This document shows positions 5,043 to 5,870 of a stretch of DNA of 5,870 nucleotides, in pieces. Made by a program: the position numbers and the translations under genes. The notes below the pieces were generated by a model that saw nothing but the letters and a program-made list of their open reading frames with translations, was not told the DNA's origin and searched no databases. The stretch comes from Prevotellaceae bacterium (GTDB lineage Bacteria; Bacteroidota; Bacteroidia; Bacteroidales; Paludibacteraceae), in NCBI GenBank assembly GCA_031270425.1, contig JAISXQ010000077.1:1-5870 (forward strand), written 5' to 3'. How positions within the stretch are numbered: the first letter of the stretch is position 1; each line of letters opens with the position of its first letter.

Positions 5043-5483
5043 ATGGGAAATAAAAAAAGATTTTTTTCAGCAACTGTCTTGTTGTGCCTGTTATTTTCGA
5101 CCGTATATTCGCAAAACAAAGCCGGCGTTATACGGTTGACGAAAGCCGAGTTTTTGAAAAGAGTGGTTAACTACGAACAAAACGCCAATAAATGGGTGTA
5201 TCTGGGCGATAAACCTTGCATTATCGACTTTTATGCCGACTGGTGCGGTCCCTGTAAAAGAATTGCCCCCGTTTTGGAAGAATTGGCTGCCGAATACGCC
5301 GGACAGATATATATTTACAAGGTAGATACGGAAAAAGAGCGTGAACTGTCAGCCGCGTTCGACGTTCGAAGCCTCCCTACCCTGCTGTTTTGCCCTATGG
5401 ACGAAAATCCGCAAATAGCGCAGGGCGCTTTGCCCAAAGAAACGTTTAAGGAAGCCATCGAAAAGGTCTTGCTGAAAAAATAA
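5043..5483 (+). CDS. Secreted thioredoxin-fold protein with WCGPC active site
   Basis: A 146-aa thiol-disulfide oxidoreductase exported to the periplasm or envelope. Residues 1-24 form a signal peptide: MGNKKR, a hydrophobic core at 8-20, then a likely signal-peptidase I site after VYS (23-24). The cysteine at 15 does not sit in a lipobox. The thioredoxin fold follows with DFYADWCGPCK (C68 and C71 redox pair), VDTEKERELSAAFDVRSLPT with the cis-proline P112, and a final helix. The CGPC motif and whole-domain length indicate a thioredoxin proper rather than a TlpA/ResA or DsbA protein. Two further cysteines, C59 and C117, flank the fold. An insertion at about 40-58 (VNYEQNANKWVYLGDKP) lengthens the region before the active-site strand, as in Bacteroidota periplasmic thioredoxins. 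The partner reductase is not in this window. The last codons (two AAA lysines plus TAA) double as the U-tract of the opposite gene's terminator. Confidence 0.93.
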   Translation: MGNKKRFFSATVLLCLLFSTVYSQNKAGVIRLTKAEFLKRVVNYEQNANKWVYLGDKPCIIDFYADWCGPCKRIAPVLEELAAEYAGQIYIYKVDTEKERELSAAFDVRSLPTLLFCPMDENPQIAQGALPKETFKEAIEKVLLKK

Positions 5484-5524
5484 AAAGCCGCCGGATTTTT
5501 CTAAGATTAGAAACTTCCAGCGGC
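5470..5524 (-). terminator. Intrinsic terminator for the minus-strand serine-rich gene
   Basis: GCCGC (5487-5491) pairs with GCGGC (5520-5524). After one C/A mismatch GGA (5493-5495) pairs with TCC (5516-5518). After a 2x2 internal loop TTTCTA (5498-5503) pairs with TAGAAA (5508-5513) around an AGAT tetraloop. On the minus strand the stem is followed directly by TTTTTATTTTTT, which is the complement of the thioredoxin gene's last codons. There is no T-tract on the plus side, so it works mainly for the leftward gene, whose stop is 67 nt upstream. Confidence 0.75.
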
Positions 5525-5560
5525 ACGCTGTAAACTAAACAGACAAACCAGCTTCTTTAT

Positions 5561-5584
5561 ATAATGACTTTGAAAGTCAATTAT
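5561..5584. repeat. Odd palindrome downstream of the serine-rich gene
   Basis: TGACTTT (5565-5571) and AAAGTCA (5573-5579) mirror each other about a single G. Allowing one unpaired A at 5580, ATAA/TTAT extend the pairing to 5561-5584. It lies 7 bp beyond the serine-rich gene's stop, in the convergent gap. Its role is unknown; a protein-binding palindrome or a 3'-UTR fold are both possible. Confidence 0.4.
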
Positions 5585-5590
5585 TTGCAC

Positions 5591-5870
5591 TTATCTTGAA
5601 CGGGAAGAAGACGAACTGCTCCGGGAAGATTCGTTAGAATTACCGCTGCTGCTTCCAGAAGAACGGCTGCTCCCATTGCTATTACTCTTATCAATTTTCG
5701 TGCCAGAATTTTCGGTCGATCTGTTATTTCTTACATTATTGCTCTCAGAGCTGCTTCTCGATGAGTTTTTTTCTCCCGAAACATTAGAAGATTTTTTTGA
5801 TGATGTTTCTGGATTTGTCTTCTCGACAGAAACATCCTTTCTGTTTGTAGTGGAGGATGTTCTACTGGCG
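5591..5870 (-). CDS. Serine-rich protein, C-terminal part (partial, runs off window)
   Basis: On the minus strand an uninterrupted frame enters at the right edge and runs 92 codons to a TAA at 5591-5593. It has no start inside the window. About 39% of the residues are serine (36 of 92), with many Asn, Lys and Arg and almost no hydrophobics. Serine runs are separated by arginines, and the protein ends in a run of six serines followed by R-S-R. Serine is encoded by mixed codons (AGC, AGT, TCT, TCC, TCG, TCA) rather than one repeated triplet, which supports selection on the protein rather than a DNA microsatellite. A dedicated terminator at 5470-5524 supports expression. This is a disordered tail or linker. 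The folded part lies beyond the window, so I cannot name the protein. Confidence 0.7.
   Translation of the reverse strand, partial: ASRTSSTTNRKDVSVEKTNPETSSKKSSNVSGEKNSSRSSSESNNVRNNRSTENSGTKIDKSNSNGSSRSSGSSSGNSNESSRSSSSSSRSR

Noticed and set aside
5518..5530. Alternative small hairpin CAGCG-GCA-CGCTG after the thioredoxin gene
   Set aside because: It competes with the longer stem at 5487-5524, has only five pairs and a 3-nt loop, and no U-tract follows on the plus strand.

Overview
The window looks like chromosomal DNA of a Bacteroidales-type member of the Bacteroidota. The reasons are AT-rich intergenic spacers, genes without clear Shine-Dalgarno sequences, and repeated matches to the Bacteroidota -7 promoter element TAnnTTTG. 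The gene content fits too: the last strands of a TonB-dependent receptor, MiaB, GreA, a HIT protein, AroB and a secreted thioredoxin. Most of it is ordinary core chromosome. I see no transposase, integrase, CRISPR array, tRNA, rRNA or defence locus.

Layout. Positions 1-219 (+) hold the 3' end of a TonB-dependent receptor. It converges, with an 11-bp gap, on miaB (231-1598, -). An AT-rich divergent spacer (1599-1987) carries the miaB promoter and a separate plus-strand promoter. That second promoter is followed by a strong hairpin plus U-tract lying just before a small single-pass membrane protein (1988-2422, +). A terminator-like hairpin separates this gene from greA (2524-2994, +). A 219-bp spacer built from heptamer repeats in opposite orientations then leads to a HIT-family hydrolase (3214-3606, +). 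A bidirectional terminator lies between the HIT gene and the convergent aroB (3732-4787, -). After another AT-rich divergent spacer comes a secreted thioredoxin (5043-5483, +). It converges on the C-terminal part of a very serine-rich protein (5591 to beyond 5870, -).

How the genes relate. They do not form one pathway: tRNA modification (miaB), transcript-cleavage factor (greA), nucleotide hydrolase (HIT), shikimate pathway (aroB) and envelope thiol chemistry (thioredoxin). The plus-strand trio of membrane protein, greA and HIT could be partly co-transcribed, but each spacer holds a hairpin or repeat that would affect read-through.

Most worth a second look are the heptamer arrays with perfect 32-bp inverted arms at 3001-3201, the promoter-leader-hairpin module at 1840-1968, and the serine-rich reading frame that runs off the right edge. 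I found no convincing new multi-gene system.
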